Below, piece after piece: positions 1 through 9,342 of a DNA stretch of 64,000 nucleotides (positions are counted from its first letter, which is position 1; each line of letters starts with the position of its first letter). The stretch spans positions 146,344 through 210,343 of the forward strand of contig CAYOOP010000004.1 of assembly GCA_964405685.1 (NCBI GenBank), written 5' to 3'. This DNA comes from CAYOOP01 sp964405685 (GTDB lineage Bacteria > Pseudomonadota > Alphaproteobacteria > Rickettsiales > SXRF01). The notes under the pieces were generated by a model, which saw only the letters and a program-made list of their open reading frames with translations, was not told the origin of the DNA and ran no database searches. The position numbers were made by a program, and so were the translations under genes.

Positions 1-767
1 AGACGCTGAATGTGCCGCTGGAGGCTGCGTAAAATTGCAATCGGTTGTACGCCGTCGCGCATCAGCGCCGCGAGCTTTTTGTCAAATGCGCCTGCATCGC
101 CCGACAGCAGCGCATAGGCCGCCTCCTGCGCTTCATTTTCCTGATTGTCCGGAATCAATGCATCGACATCGGCCAGCATCACCTCACCTTTGCCGCCTTT
201 ATACAGCACCATCTTATCAATTTCACTTTGTGTGACGCCGCGGTCATTTCCCAAACGCGATGCCATTGCCATCAATGCATCCGAGCGAATCGTCATCCCC
301 GCTTTGGCGAGTTCCGAACGGATTAATTGACTGATGTTTTGCGCCTCGTCTTTATAACACGCCAGCGCCGCCAAGCGCTGGTGTTGCTCGAACAACTGGC
401 GCATGGGCGAGCGCGGCGTGAGCTCGCCATCGCTCACAATAATATACGTCGAAGCATCAAGCGTGCCTATCACCGCCTCAACATCCTGCGCGGTTTTTTC
501 GGACACGCTACGCAAATGAATCACGCGCTTATCCACCAAAAACCCCATGGCGGACGCCTCTTCAAACAGCTTCGTCGGGTTTTCTTTTAAGCTCGCTTCA
601 TCGAGTTCAATGAGGGCAAACGGGTCAAATTTTTCACCCAAAATTGCTACTGTCAATTGCTTCACCCGCTCGCGCACCAGGCCTTCATCCGGCCCATACA
701 CCAGCGTTCCCGCTACTTGCGCGGGGGCTTTCATAAAATCAGCAATCTGGCGTGCACCCAATTTCAT
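1..767 (-). CDS. holA: DNA polymerase III delta subunit (3' end missing)
   Basis: Clamp-loader delta subunit, which opens the beta sliding clamp during replication. Reading the minus strand from the ATG at 767 gives an uninterrupted frame to the window edge (about 255 residues). It starts MKLGARQIADFMK, then has the LVYGPDEGLVRER segment typical of the HolA N-terminal domain, and later the GDAGAFDKKLAALMRDG and AILRSLQRH motifs of the collar region. The C-terminus lies outside the window. The start codon directly abuts the lptE stop, so leuS-lptE-holA form one operon, as is usual in Alphaproteobacteria. Nothing suggests a break within the visible part. Confidence 0.9.
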   Translation of the reverse strand, partial: MKLGARQIADFMKAPAQVAGTLVYGPDEGLVRERVKQLTVAILGEKFDPFALIELDEASLKENPTKLFEEASAMGFLVDKRVIHLRSVSEKTAQDVEAVIGTLDASTYIIVSDGELTPRSPMRQLFEQHQRLAALACYKDEAQNISQLIRSELAKAGMTIRSDALMAMASRLGNDRGVTQSEIDKMVLYKGGKGEVMLADVDALIPDNQENEAQEAAYALLSGDAGAFDKKLAALMRDGVQPIAILRSLQRHIQR

Positions 768-1406
768 TTAAAACAACGATCTAAAAATGCCGCGGCGGTT
801 TTTCTCTTTCTCGTCTTCCTCTTTTTTCTTCCGATCAATCTCATCCTGCGCTGCCGTCGGCGAAGGTGCATTCGGATAGATAACCTCCATCGGCTCCACC
901 TGTTGCGTCGCGCTAATCTTCTCCAAATTTCCTAATCGGCTGGCAAGCAGCAAATGGTACTCCTCCGCCAATTCTATCCCCAACCGCTTCGCCGTATCCT
1001 GATCCGCCACAAAGGTCGAAAAATACACGTTCGGCCGGTTGTTATAACTGCCCGAACGCGCCACCATCCCGCTATCGATCACCTTGTTATCCACTACACG
1101 CTCTAGCGTATAAGTGGAGGTGAGATTCATTGTGTAACGCTGCGCCTTACCATCGGGCGCCACCAAGCCTTGGGAAATGCTGTTTGATAAGCTGACAGTA
1201 AGAATATATTCCTCATTCCGGCGTTCCGATTGCATCAGCAAATCTTCCAGATGATTGCTGAAATCCTGCGCCGGCACCTTCGTATCCTGTGAAGCGTTCA
1301 CCTTCACCGTCACATGCGGCAACATCACGCCCTCATCCACCCGCGCCGCCATGGGCTCGAACCCACACCCAGCCAGTAACAATAAAACGCTAAACCGCAA
1401 CCACAT
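768..1406 (-). CDS. lptE: LPS-assembly lipoprotein LptE
   Basis: Outer-membrane lipoprotein that plugs the LptD barrel and helps deliver lipopolysaccharide to the cell surface. The 212-residue product has a short hydrophobic signal with lipobox LLAGC (predicted lipidated Cys near residue 14), then a beta-rich domain with the YTLER and RAxR/LA-type segments seen in alphaproteobacterial LptE. The C-terminal tail is strongly charged (DRKKKEEDEKEKNRR). The start overlaps the end of leuS by 17 nt, and holA follows without a gap. The call rests on lipobox, size and the conserved leuS-lptE-holA order rather than a catalytic motif. Confidence 0.85.
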   Translation of the reverse strand: MWLRFSVLLLLAGCGFEPMAARVDEGVMLPHVTVKVNASQDTKVPAQDFSNHLEDLLMQSERRNEEYILTVSLSNSISQGLVAPDGKAQRYTMNLTSTYTLERVVDNKVIDSGMVARSGSYNNRPNVYFSTFVADQDTAKRLGIELAEEYHLLLASRLGNLEKISATQQVEPMEVIYPNAPSPTAAQDEIDRKKKEEDEKEKNRRGIFRSLF

Positions 1407-3978
1407 TCACAATCCTATCAGGCACCACGATGACCTTCTTGATTTGCTTGTCCATGAGCGCCGCGCGCATGGCGCTCAAGTTCAGGACTGTAGACTCGAC
1501 TTCCGCTGCTGGCAAGCCTTTGGCAATCGCCAGTGTCGTTTTCAACTTCCCATTAATCTGAATCGCAATCGTCACCTCATCGTCTACCATCAGCGCCGCA
1601 TCGGCCTTCGGCCATGCGGTTTCCGTCAGCGGTTTTGTATGACCCAGCACACTCCAGCATTCTTCCGTAATATGCGGCGCAAAGGGATTGAGGAGTTTGA
1701 GTGCTACTTCTACGCCTTCGCGCTTCGCAGCGCTATTTTCTGCACCTTCCAGCGCATTGGTCAGTTCCCGCACCCGCGCAATGGCTTTGTTGAAATGGAA
1801 ATTTTCGATGTCAGCGGTGACGGCATGGATGGTTTTGTGCATGAGCTTTAGCGGATCGCGGTTGGCGGTTAGCGGTTGGTTTTTCTCTTCACTATCCGCT
1901 ATCCGCGACCCGCTATCCGCGACATCATGCGTCAACTTCCACAAACGGTTCACATACCGCCACGCGCCCTCAATCCCCGCTTCGGTCCATTCCAAATCCC
2001 GCTCCGGCGGCGAATCCGACAACATAAACAACCGCGCCGCATCTGCGCCGTAAGAATCAATAATATGCCGCGGATCCACCGTGTTCTTCTTCGACTTGCT
2101 CATTTTCTCAATGCGCCCCAGCGTCACTGGCTCCTTGGTCTGCACATGCGTTGCTTTGCCCGCTTCCTTCACCACATCTTCGGGATAAAGCCATTCACCG
2201 GAAACCGATTTATAGGTTTCATGGCACACCATGCCTTGCGTTTCTAGACGTTTAAATGGTTCACTCGGCACCTTATATCCGCACGCGCCGAGCGCGCGCG
2301 AGAAGAACCGCGAATAGAGCAAATGGAGCACCGCGTGCTCAATCCCGCCGATGTAACAATCGACCGGCGCCCACGCCGCAATCGCTTTTGCATCGAGCGG
2401 ATCGTTCGACGGCAACGTCGCAAAACGGAAAAAATACCAGCTCGATTCAAAAAACGTATCGAGTGTGTCTGTCTCGCGAGTCGCTGGTTTCTTGCATTTC
2501 GGGCAATCTACATGTTTCCACGTGGCGTGGTGGGCGAGCGGGTTGCCTGGCTTGTCAAATGTGACATCCTTCGGCAGTTCCACCGGCAATTGTGCTGCTG
2601 GAACCGGCACCGCGCCACACGCCTCACAATGAATAATCGGAATCGGGCAACCCCAATAGCGCTGACGTGAAACACCCCAGTCGCGCAAACGATAGTTGAT
2701 TTTCCTTTCACCAATTCCCCTGTTCTCCAATTCCGTCATCACCTTTTTCTTTGCATCCGAAACGGAAAGCCCGTTCAAGAAATCAGAATTGATGAGAACG
2801 CCGTCGCCGGTGTAGGGCAAGTCGTTAGTCGTTAGTCGTTGGTCGTTAGTACTATCGACTATCGACTCCGGACTAACGACTTCCGTGATAGGCAACCCAT
2901 ATTTCGTCGCAAATTCAAAATCGCGCTCGTCATGCGCCGGGCACCCAAATACTGCGCCGGTGCCGTAATCCATCAATACAAAATTCGCAACATACAGCGG
3001 CACTTCGCGTTTTTCGAATGGGTGCTGAATTTTCAGGCCCGTATCAAACCCCTTCTTCTCCGCCTTCTCCAGCGCTTCTTCGGAGGTGCCGAGCTGATTA
3101 CACTCCGCGATAAAAGCGGCCAGCGGCTGGTTGTCAGCGGCCAGTTTGGTTGCAAGCGAGTGATTTGGCGATATGGCACAGAATGACATACCGAATAATG
3201 TATCGGGTCGTGTTGTATAAATAGAAAGCGTCTCAAACCCAGCTACTACCGACCGCTGACCGCTAACAACTGACAACTGGAGCGTAGCCCCCTCAGACTT
3301 CCCAATCCATTTCTCTTGCATCAATCGCACTTTTTCCGGCCAAGCCGAAAGTGTGCTCAAATCGCTCAGCAATTCCTCTGCAAAATGCGTGATTTTCATG
3401 AACCACTGTGAAAGTTCACGGCGTTCCACAGGCGCGCCGGAGCGCCAACCACGGCCATCAACCACCTGCTCATTGGCAAGCACGGTGTTATCGACAGGGT
3501 CCCAATTCACAAAGGATTTTTTGCGGTACACCAAGCCTTTTTCCAACATCTCCAGAAAAAACCGCTGCTCGTGCTGGTAATATTCCGGCAAACACGTCGC
3601 CAATTCGCGCGACCAATCATACGCCAGACCAATGGATTTCAACTGCCCGCGCATGGTTGCGATGTTGGCCAGCGTCCACTCTTCCGGGTGCCGTTTCTGC
3701 TGCATCGCCGCGTTTTCCGCCGGCAACCCAAACGCATCCCACCCCATCGGATGCAATACCGAGAAACCCTGCGCACGTTTGAAACGCGCGACTACATCCC
3801 CGAGCGTATAATTCCGTACATGGCCCATGTGAATGTTCCCGGAAGGATATGGAAACATTTCGAGGACGTAGTATTTTTGTTTGTCCCCGGGCGCAGACGC
3901 GGCAAACGTCTGGCCATCAAGCCATTGTTTTTGCCATTTTTCTTCAGTTTCGCGGACGTTATATCGGGGGATATTCAT
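1390..3978 (-). CDS. leuS: Leucyl-tRNA synthetase with in-frame repeat insertions
   Basis: Class Ia synthetase charging tRNA-Leu. I chose the ATG at 3978 (MNIPRYNVRETEEKW, 862 aa) over the longer frame because it matches family N-termini and is preceded by AAGGAAG. HIGH-type motif HMGH is at residues 50-53 and KMSKS near residue 623. The CP1 editing domain lies between them, followed by the anticodon-binding domain. Three low-complexity inserts occur at about residues 231-247, 366-386 and 685-710. The last encodes a GSRIADS-type peptide that also occurs in AtpG here. The reading frame is intact throughout, so the enzyme is presumably functional. It is first gene of the leuS-lptE-holA operon and divergent from a toxin-antitoxin pair. 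Confidence 0.97.
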   Translation of the reverse strand: MNIPRYNVRETEEKWQKQWLDGQTFAASAPGDKQKYYVLEMFPYPSGNIHMGHVRNYTLGDVVARFKRAQGFSVLHPMGWDAFGLPAENAAMQQKRHPEEWTLANIATMRGQLKSIGLAYDWSRELATCLPEYYQHEQRFFLEMLEKGLVYRKKSFVNWDPVDNTVLANEQVVDGRGWRSGAPVERRELSQWFMKITHFAEELLSDLSTLSAWPEKVRLMQEKWIGKSEGATLQLSVVSGQRSVVAGFETLSIYTTRPDTLFGMSFCAISPNHSLATKLAADNQPLAAFIAECNQLGTSEEALEKAEKKGFDTGLKIQHPFEKREVPLYVANFVLMDYGTGAVFGCPAHDERDFEFATKYGLPITEVVSPESIVDSTNDQRLTTNDLPYTGDGVLINSDFLNGLSVSDAKKKVMTELENRGIGERKINYRLRDWGVSRQRYWGCPIPIIHCEACGAVPVPAAQLPVELPKDVTFDKPGNPLAHHATWKHVDCPKCKKPATRETDTLDTFFESSWYFFRFATLPSNDPLDAKAIAAWAPVDCYIGGIEHAVLHLLYSRFFSRALGACGYKVPSEPFKRLETQGMVCHETYKSVSGEWLYPEDVVKEAGKATHVQTKEPVTLGRIEKMSKSKKNTVDPRHIIDSYGADAARLFMLSDSPPERDLEWTEAGIEGAWRYVNRLWKLTHDVADSGSRIADSEEKNQPLTANRDPLKLMHKTIHAVTADIENFHFNKAIARVRELTNALEGAENSAAKREGVEVALKLLNPFAPHITEECWSVLGHTKPLTETAWPKADAALMVDDEVTIAIQINGKLKTTLAIAKGLPAAEVESTVLNLSAMRAALMDKQIKKVIVVPDRIVNVVAV
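1849..1923. repeat. In-frame imperfect palindrome in leuS (AtpG-type)
   Basis: Short units built on ggttagcgg/ccgctaacc form an imperfect inverted repeat around a central actatccgct/gaagag segment. In the leuS frame it reads GSRIADSEEKNQPLTANR. A homologous copy in atpG (9010-9090) is read in the same frame. It lies between the catalytic domain and the anticodon-binding domain. Confidence 0.8.
2819..2880. repeat. Tandem gtcgtta units in leuS
   Basis: Four near-copies of a gtcgttag unit are followed by two copies of ctatcga and then by gactaacgac, which is complementary to the first units. In frame, it encodes the segment around VDSTNDQRLTTND within the editing-domain region of LeuRS, where family members have only a short loop. 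Confidence 0.65.
3236..3286. repeat. Short-unit repeat in leuS near the editing domain
   Basis: A tract of accgct/aacaactgac units bounded by gctac and gtagc is read as VVSGQRSVVAG just before the conserved YTTRPDTLFG motif. It appears to lengthen a surface loop by about ten residues. The same type of unit occurs in the other two leuS inserts. Confidence 0.55.
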
Positions 3979-4025
3979 AATCTTCCTTAAAAATGAGTCG
4001 TGTACTATACTGCCCCTAACGCAAC

Positions 4026-4063
4026 TTGACAACACTACGTTAAAGTGATACAAAAGTGATACA
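4026..4063 (+). promoter_or_regulatory. Promoter with direct-repeat operator for the RHH/RelE pair
   Basis: A TTGACA box at 4026-4031 is followed after 17 nt by TACAAA at 4049-4054. Two direct repeats of aagtgataca lie at 4043-4052 and 4054-4063, one helical turn apart and overlapping the -10 box. This is the arrangement expected for autorepression by a ribbon-helix-helix antitoxin. The ribosome-binding site AGAGGG follows before the ATG at 4073. No binding data are implied. Confidence 0.6.
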
Positions 4064-4072
4064 GAGGGTTTT

Positions 4073-4309
4073 ATGGCTACCAAGCATTCGCGTCTTAACG
4101 TTACTTTGAGTCCCGGCATTGCCCACATCGTCAAACTCATGGCAAAGAAGCATGATAAGTCGCTTTCAGCAGTAGCAAGTGAACTGATTGAAAATGCTAT
4201 TGAGTTCGATGAGGATGCCTATTGGTCTATGCTAGCCGAAGAACGCGAAAAAACATCAAAAAAGATGATCAATCATGACGAGTTCTGGGCCAAAGCGCTT
4301 CGCGATTGA
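4073..4309 (+). CDS. Ribbon-helix-helix antitoxin
   Basis: Predicted DNA-binding antitoxin of a type II toxin-antitoxin pair. The 78-residue protein begins with a basic beta-strand plus two helices (SRLNVTLSPGIAHIVKLMAKKHDKSLSAVASELIENAIE), the RHH/CopG pattern. An acidic C-terminal tail (EFDEDAYWSMLAEER) follows that would wrap the toxin. The promoter upstream carries two direct repeats suited to autoregulation. It overlaps the downstream RelE-type gene by 35 nt in another frame, implying translational coupling. It lies head-to-head with leuS, about 95 bp apart. Confidence 0.8.
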   Translation: MATKHSRLNVTLSPGIAHIVKLMAKKHDKSLSAVASELIENAIEFDEDAYWSMLAEEREKTSKKMINHDEFWAKALRD

Positions 4310-4556
4310 GTACGACGTACGCGTACTGGATAAAGACGTGCCATTGCTGCCCAAATCTGCACTTACTCTTATCAAACGAGCCATTGAGAAGCGGCTGACC
4401 ACTCATCCGCTCGAATACGGCAAGCCACTTAGAGACGATCTTTCGGGCATGCGCCGCATCCGTGTGAGCGACTACCGGATTATCTATAGCATTGATTTGC
4501 AACATCATCTCGTCACGATCCGCGCCATTGGCCACCGTAAACACGTGTACCATTAG
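4275..4556 (+). CDS. RelE/ParE-family toxin
   Basis: Likely toxin partner of the preceding RHH protein. RelE toxins cleave mRNA on the ribosome, while ParE members inhibit gyrase. The 93-residue protein shows the RelE fold pattern: YDVRVLDKDVPLLPK, then two helices, then PLRDDLSGMRRIRVSDYRIIYSIDLQHHLVTIRAIGHRKHVY. The basic and aromatic residues near the C-terminus (R-x-x-D-Y-R-I-I-Y and GHRKHVY) are typical of RelE-like nucleases. The start lies inside the antitoxin gene. A later start would remove the first beta strand. Which target it has cannot be told from sequence. Confidence 0.82.
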   Translation: MTSSGPKRFAIEYDVRVLDKDVPLLPKSALTLIKRAIEKRLTTHPLEYGKPLRDDLSGMRRIRVSDYRIIYSIDLQHHLVTIRAIGHRKHVYH

Positions 4557-4651
4557 CGGAGAGCAACGATGCGCTTGTCGAGCGATTTAGCCGTTGCATT
4601 GCGCTGATCTATTGGTTAATAATTGATAATCTTAATGATTGGAGCGACCAC

Positions 4652-5836
4652 ATGGTCTGGGATTGGTTACGAGTACCTTTTGATCCGAAACGCAGGGGCT
4701 TTTTTCAGCAAAGCGCCGCGACTGCCGCCTTGACTCGAGGCACCGGAGGCTCTGACACTTCACTCGCAGATATTGCAGAAGCTACCAGACGTCTGGGGCG
4801 TGAAGAAACCTCTATCAGGAACGCCTTGAGTTTTTTCAGTTATCCCGCACACGATGTAATAAATACTTATTATTTCCGAGGTAACCTGGAAGAAACTAAC
4901 GATGTTTTATCTGCTATAAGACAATCCCATCTTAAGTGTCTCAGCGATGCTTTGAGTGCAACGACGATACTGCCAGACGAAATCACCGCTGTAGATGATG
5001 GTACGGACACCATCACACTAGGAAAACTAAGAGAGCAATTTAAGCGTTGGAATGCCGACGAAGGTTTTGTCGCCTCAGCCATAAAAAGCTCCAAGCTTGC
5101 TATCGACAATTTTGAAGCGCTAAAAAGATGGTTTACTGCCGCCGAAAGAAAAATGCCTGCGGATACGCTTCAACAACTACAATGTTGTGGATATGACCCA
5201 CGCTCAATTCTAGGCAGTATCGCCCAAAGCTATCCCCATACCCTGAGCTCTCCTGAAATCACAGAAGCATTGGCATTGCCGCCGACCGACCCTCGAAAAT
5301 ATAGATTATTGCAAGATGTTTTCGTTTCAAGAAGATACTCTAATGAAGATTTAGAGAACATGCGCACTGGTCTAGAAAAAATGGGGGTTGCGTTAAACAT
5401 AGACGAATTAGAGATATGGAACTCAGGACCAAGTGGGTTGCATGAATGTTTGCAAACGATTGCTCCAGAAGGCCTGCAAGTACCCCGGCCAAACCATCTT
5501 CCAGAAGCCGAAGACTACTCTCCAACCCCTCCATCCGCTATATGCAAAGATCTTGAAACGTTGCTAAAAACATCAGTAACCTACAACCCGGAAACCGAGC
5601 TCTACGAAACCAACTTACGCGCCATACCCGCGACGCTCAACCGCTTGCGAAGCCTTGTGCGTGATAATGATGATGCCCTGAGTGGCCTTAAGGAAGAGAA
5701 CATCAACGGCGCTATTACCATTTGCCTCAATCAAGATGCCGCCGATGCACTTGGGTCAGTCGGCGTTTCATTAGATAATCTTCAGAAAGCTCAAGCCATT
5801 GCCTGGGTTCAAGGCGACGCTCCCCGAAGCCGTTAA
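4652..5836 (+). CDS. Uncharacterised soluble protein, 394 aa
   Basis: I do not recognise this protein. It has no signal peptide and no membrane segment. It is mixed alpha-helical with many charged residues, and a Pro-rich stretch (VPRPNHLPEAEDYSPTPPS) near residue 280 separates two helical regions. The ATG is preceded by GGAG at a suitable distance. Its codons are more AT-rich than those of the ATP synthase genes downstream, which suggests accessory origin. It lies alone between a toxin-antitoxin pair and the atp operon, with short gaps of about 95 and 125 nt on either side. Confidence 0.7.
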   Translation: MVWDWLRVPFDPKRRGFFQQSAATAALTRGTGGSDTSLADIAEATRRLGREETSIRNALSFFSYPAHDVINTYYFRGNLEETNDVLSAIRQSHLKCLSDALSATTILPDEITAVDDGTDTITLGKLREQFKRWNADEGFVASAIKSSKLAIDNFEALKRWFTAAERKMPADTLQQLQCCGYDPRSILGSIAQSYPHTLSSPEITEALALPPTDPRKYRLLQDVFVSRRYSNEDLENMRTGLEKMGVALNIDELEIWNSGPSGLHECLQTIAPEGLQVPRPNHLPEAEDYSPTPPSAICKDLETLLKTSVTYNPETELYETNLRAIPATLNRLRSLVRDNDDALSGLKEENINGAITICLNQDAADALGSVGVSLDNLQKAQAIAWVQGDAPRSR

Positions 5837-5962
5837 TTATAATCTTTAAAAGAAGCTCGTTTTTGCGTGCAATTTCACTTGCGTGGCCACAATTTTTTGC
5901 TAGGTTGCGCATCTCAAATTTAGGCCGTGACCGGCCATCTTGTTCATTTATAAGGGTTTCTT

Positions 5963-6499
5963 GTGGCTGCAGCTTCCGCATCTGGTGTTTTGAGTAAACG
6001 TTATGCCACGGCGCTGTTTGAATTAAGCGCGGATAAGGCTGAAAAAGACGCGAAAACGTTGCTCGCTGCAAGCGCCGAAAAATCCTTCCGTAGCTTTTTG
6101 AACAACCCCACGCTAAGCCGCACTGAACAGGTGAGTGTCTTAAGCGCCATCGTCCCCGCAGGCGCGCTGCAAGCTCTGGTCTTACGCGTCGCGAAAAACC
6201 GTCGCCTCCCCGCCCTGCCTGATATTTTGCGCGCCTATCTCGCAATGGTTGCAACCACGCGCGGCGAAGTAGACGTGGTTGCTGAATCTGCGAACAAACT
6301 AGATGCCAAAGCAGTAGAAGTTTTGGGCACGGGCCTCAGCAAAGCGCTTAACAAAAGCGTGAAACTGAACGTGGAAGAAAACCCCGCACTGCTCGGCGGC
6401 CTACGCTTGAAACTCGGCAACACGATGATCGATTACTCGGTTGAAACAGCGCTCAACCGTCTTGGAAACCAACTTAAATCAACATCTCTAGGAGCTTAG
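5963..6499 (+). CDS. atpH: ATP synthase F1 subunit delta
   Basis: Peripheral-stalk subunit that joins the F1 catalytic hexamer to the membrane sector. The 178-residue protein has the OSCP/delta pattern: SKRYATALFELSADK at the start, SAIVPAGALQALVLRVAKNRRLPALPDIL in the middle, and NPALLGGLRLKLGNTMIDYSV at the C-terminus. I use a GTG start, preceded by AAGGG. It is the first gene of the F1 operon, and three nucleotides separate it from atpA. The F0 genes are not in this window, as is usual in Alphaproteobacteria. Confidence 0.96.
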   Translation: MAAASASGVLSKRYATALFELSADKAEKDAKTLLAASAEKSFRSFLNNPTLSRTEQVSVLSAIVPAGALQALVLRVAKNRRLPALPDILRAYLAMVATTRGEVDVVAESANKLDAKAVEVLGTGLSKALNKSVKLNVEENPALLGGLRLKLGNTMIDYSVETALNRLGNQLKSTSLGA

Positions 6500-6502
6500 A
6501 TT

Positions 6503-8032
<1,530 letters not shown>

Positions 8033-8050
8033 TCAATAAAGGAAACTCTT

Positions 8051-8425
8051 ATGACGACCACACACGTAACCGGCCGTAAAATGACTCGCGATGAAGCTCG
8101 CGGAGTACTGAGAAATGTTAGCACGGATCAGCCTACTGTTTCTGAGAGCAATTTTTGGTCAGCTATCAATAATGGCTCTCAGCTATTAGCACAATTAAGG
8201 GAAGGAAAGACTGAAAGCGCAGACGTTATCAATGGAATTAATAATTACTTCGGCGTACCCGGTTTGGTAATGTTTATTGGTCCAGATATCCAACTTGGTG
8301 AAAATTTTGCGGGCAACAGATACACAGTTAATACGAGCAAGCTCGCGTCTATAGCACAAGGCATTAGCGCCGCCACAGGCACCGGTCCTGGAATCGTTTC
8401 ACCTACCGGGGAGCAAAACACTTAA
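8051..8425 (+). CDS. Uncharacterised 124-aa protein inside the atp operon
   Basis: I do not recognise this gene. It has a good ribosome-binding site (AAGGA) 18 nt after atpA, and its TAA stop shares a base with the atpG ATG (TAATG), so it is translated as part of the operon. The protein is soluble and polar, without signal peptide or membrane segment, and has a Gly/Thr-rich C-terminus (AATGTGPGIVSPTGEQ). Base composition and codons are more AT-rich than those of atpA and atpG, which suggests a late insertion. It resembles no ATP synthase subunit or inhibitor I know. It could be a remnant of a mobile element or a lineage-specific regulator. Confidence 0.72.
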   Translation: MTTTHVTGRKMTRDEARGVLRNVSTDQPTVSESNFWSAINNGSQLLAQLREGKTESADVINGINNYFGVPGLVMFIGPDIQLGENFAGNRYTVNTSKLASIAQGISAATGTGPGIVSPTGEQNT

Positions 8426-9342
8426 TGTCCGGCTTAAAACTCCTTCGTAACCGTATCAAATCGGTCAAATCGACGCAGAAGATCACCAAGGCGATGAAAA
8501 TGGTGGCGGCGTCAAAGCTGCGCCGCGCCAAGGAAGCGGCGGAAGCCGCCCGGCCTTATGCGAAAGGGATGGAGGCGATTTTACAGTCATTAGCGGCCAG
8601 CGGCCAGCGGTCAGCAACCGAGCGTAATTTATTAAGTGGTACAGGTAAGCAAGATGTACAGCTACTCATCGTCGCAACCTCCGACCGCGGCCTGTGCGGT
8701 GCGTTCAACAGCTCCATCGTCCGCGCCTCGCGCCGCAAAATCCGCGAGCTTTTGGCGGCCGGTCACGACGTCAAAATCGTCACCGTCGGCCGCAAAGGGT
8801 ATGATCAATTGGCGGGTGAATTCGACAAACGCATCATCCTAAAACTCACCGACATCGGCCGCAAACGCGTCTCTTTCGCCGAAGCGCAAAACGTCGCGGG
8901 CGAAGTCCTCTCCCGCTTCAACGCCGGTGAATTTGATGTGGCCACCATCGTTTTTAACCACTTCAAATCCGCCATCTCGCAAGTGGTGACGTTTCAGCAA
9001 TTGATTCCTTTAGCGGTTAGCGGATCGCGGATAGCGGATAGTAAAGAAAATAGCGAATCACTAACCGCTACCCGCCAACCGCTACCCGCTCCTTACTCCT
9101 TCGAACCCTCCGAAGAAGAAATTCTCAGCGAATTGCTGCCTAAAAACCTAAGCGTGCAAGTGTTCAACGCCCTACTCGAAAACGCTGCCAGTGAACAAGG
9201 CGCGCGCATGACCGCAATGGACAACGCCTCGCGCAACGCCGGCGACATGATCAAAAAACTAAACCTCAAGTATAACCGCAGCCGCCAGGCGACGATTACC
9301 AAAGAACTCATCGAGATTATCTCGGGCGCGGAGGCGGTGTGA
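8425..9342 (+). CDS. atpG: ATP synthase F1 subunit gamma with in-frame repeat
   Basis: Central rotor shaft of F1. The 305 residues start SGLKLLRNRIKSVKSTQKITKAMKMVAASKLRRA and end EIISGAEAV, both family hallmarks, and TSDRGLCGAFNSSIVR is also conserved. Between QQLIPL and YSFEPSEEEIL lies an extra stretch of about 27 residues (195-222) encoded by a palindromic repeat shared with leuS. The insert falls in the Rossmann-like domain loop facing outward in known structures, so function is probably retained. The stop overlaps the GTG start of the MntA-type gene (GTGTGA), so that module is translationally coupled to atpG. Confidence 0.97.
   Translation: MSGLKLLRNRIKSVKSTQKITKAMKMVAASKLRRAKEAAEAARPYAKGMEAILQSLAASGQRSATERNLLSGTGKQDVQLLIVATSDRGLCGAFNSSIVRASRRKIRELLAAGHDVKIVTVGRKGYDQLAGEFDKRIILKLTDIGRKRVSFAEAQNVAGEVLSRFNAGEFDVATIVFNHFKSAISQVVTFQQLIPLAVSGSRIADSKENSESLTATRQPLPAPYSFEPSEEEILSELLPKNLSVQVFNALLENAASEQGARMTAMDNASRNAGDMIKKLNLKYNRSRQATITKELIEIISGAEAV
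9010..9090. repeat. In-frame imperfect palindrome in atpG (leuS-type)
   Basis: tagcggttagcgg units on the left arm face accgctacccgc units on the right arm across a gtaaagaaaatagc centre. The frame reads GSRIADSKENSESLTATRQPL, nearly the same peptide as the leuS copy at 1849-1923 (GSRIADSEEKNQPLTANR). The element length keeps the atpG frame. Confidence 0.8.

Noticed and set aside
3571..3990. 139-codon plus-strand frame antisense to leuS
   Set aside because: Shadow of leuS; Arg/Pro/Phe-rich product without ribosome-binding site.
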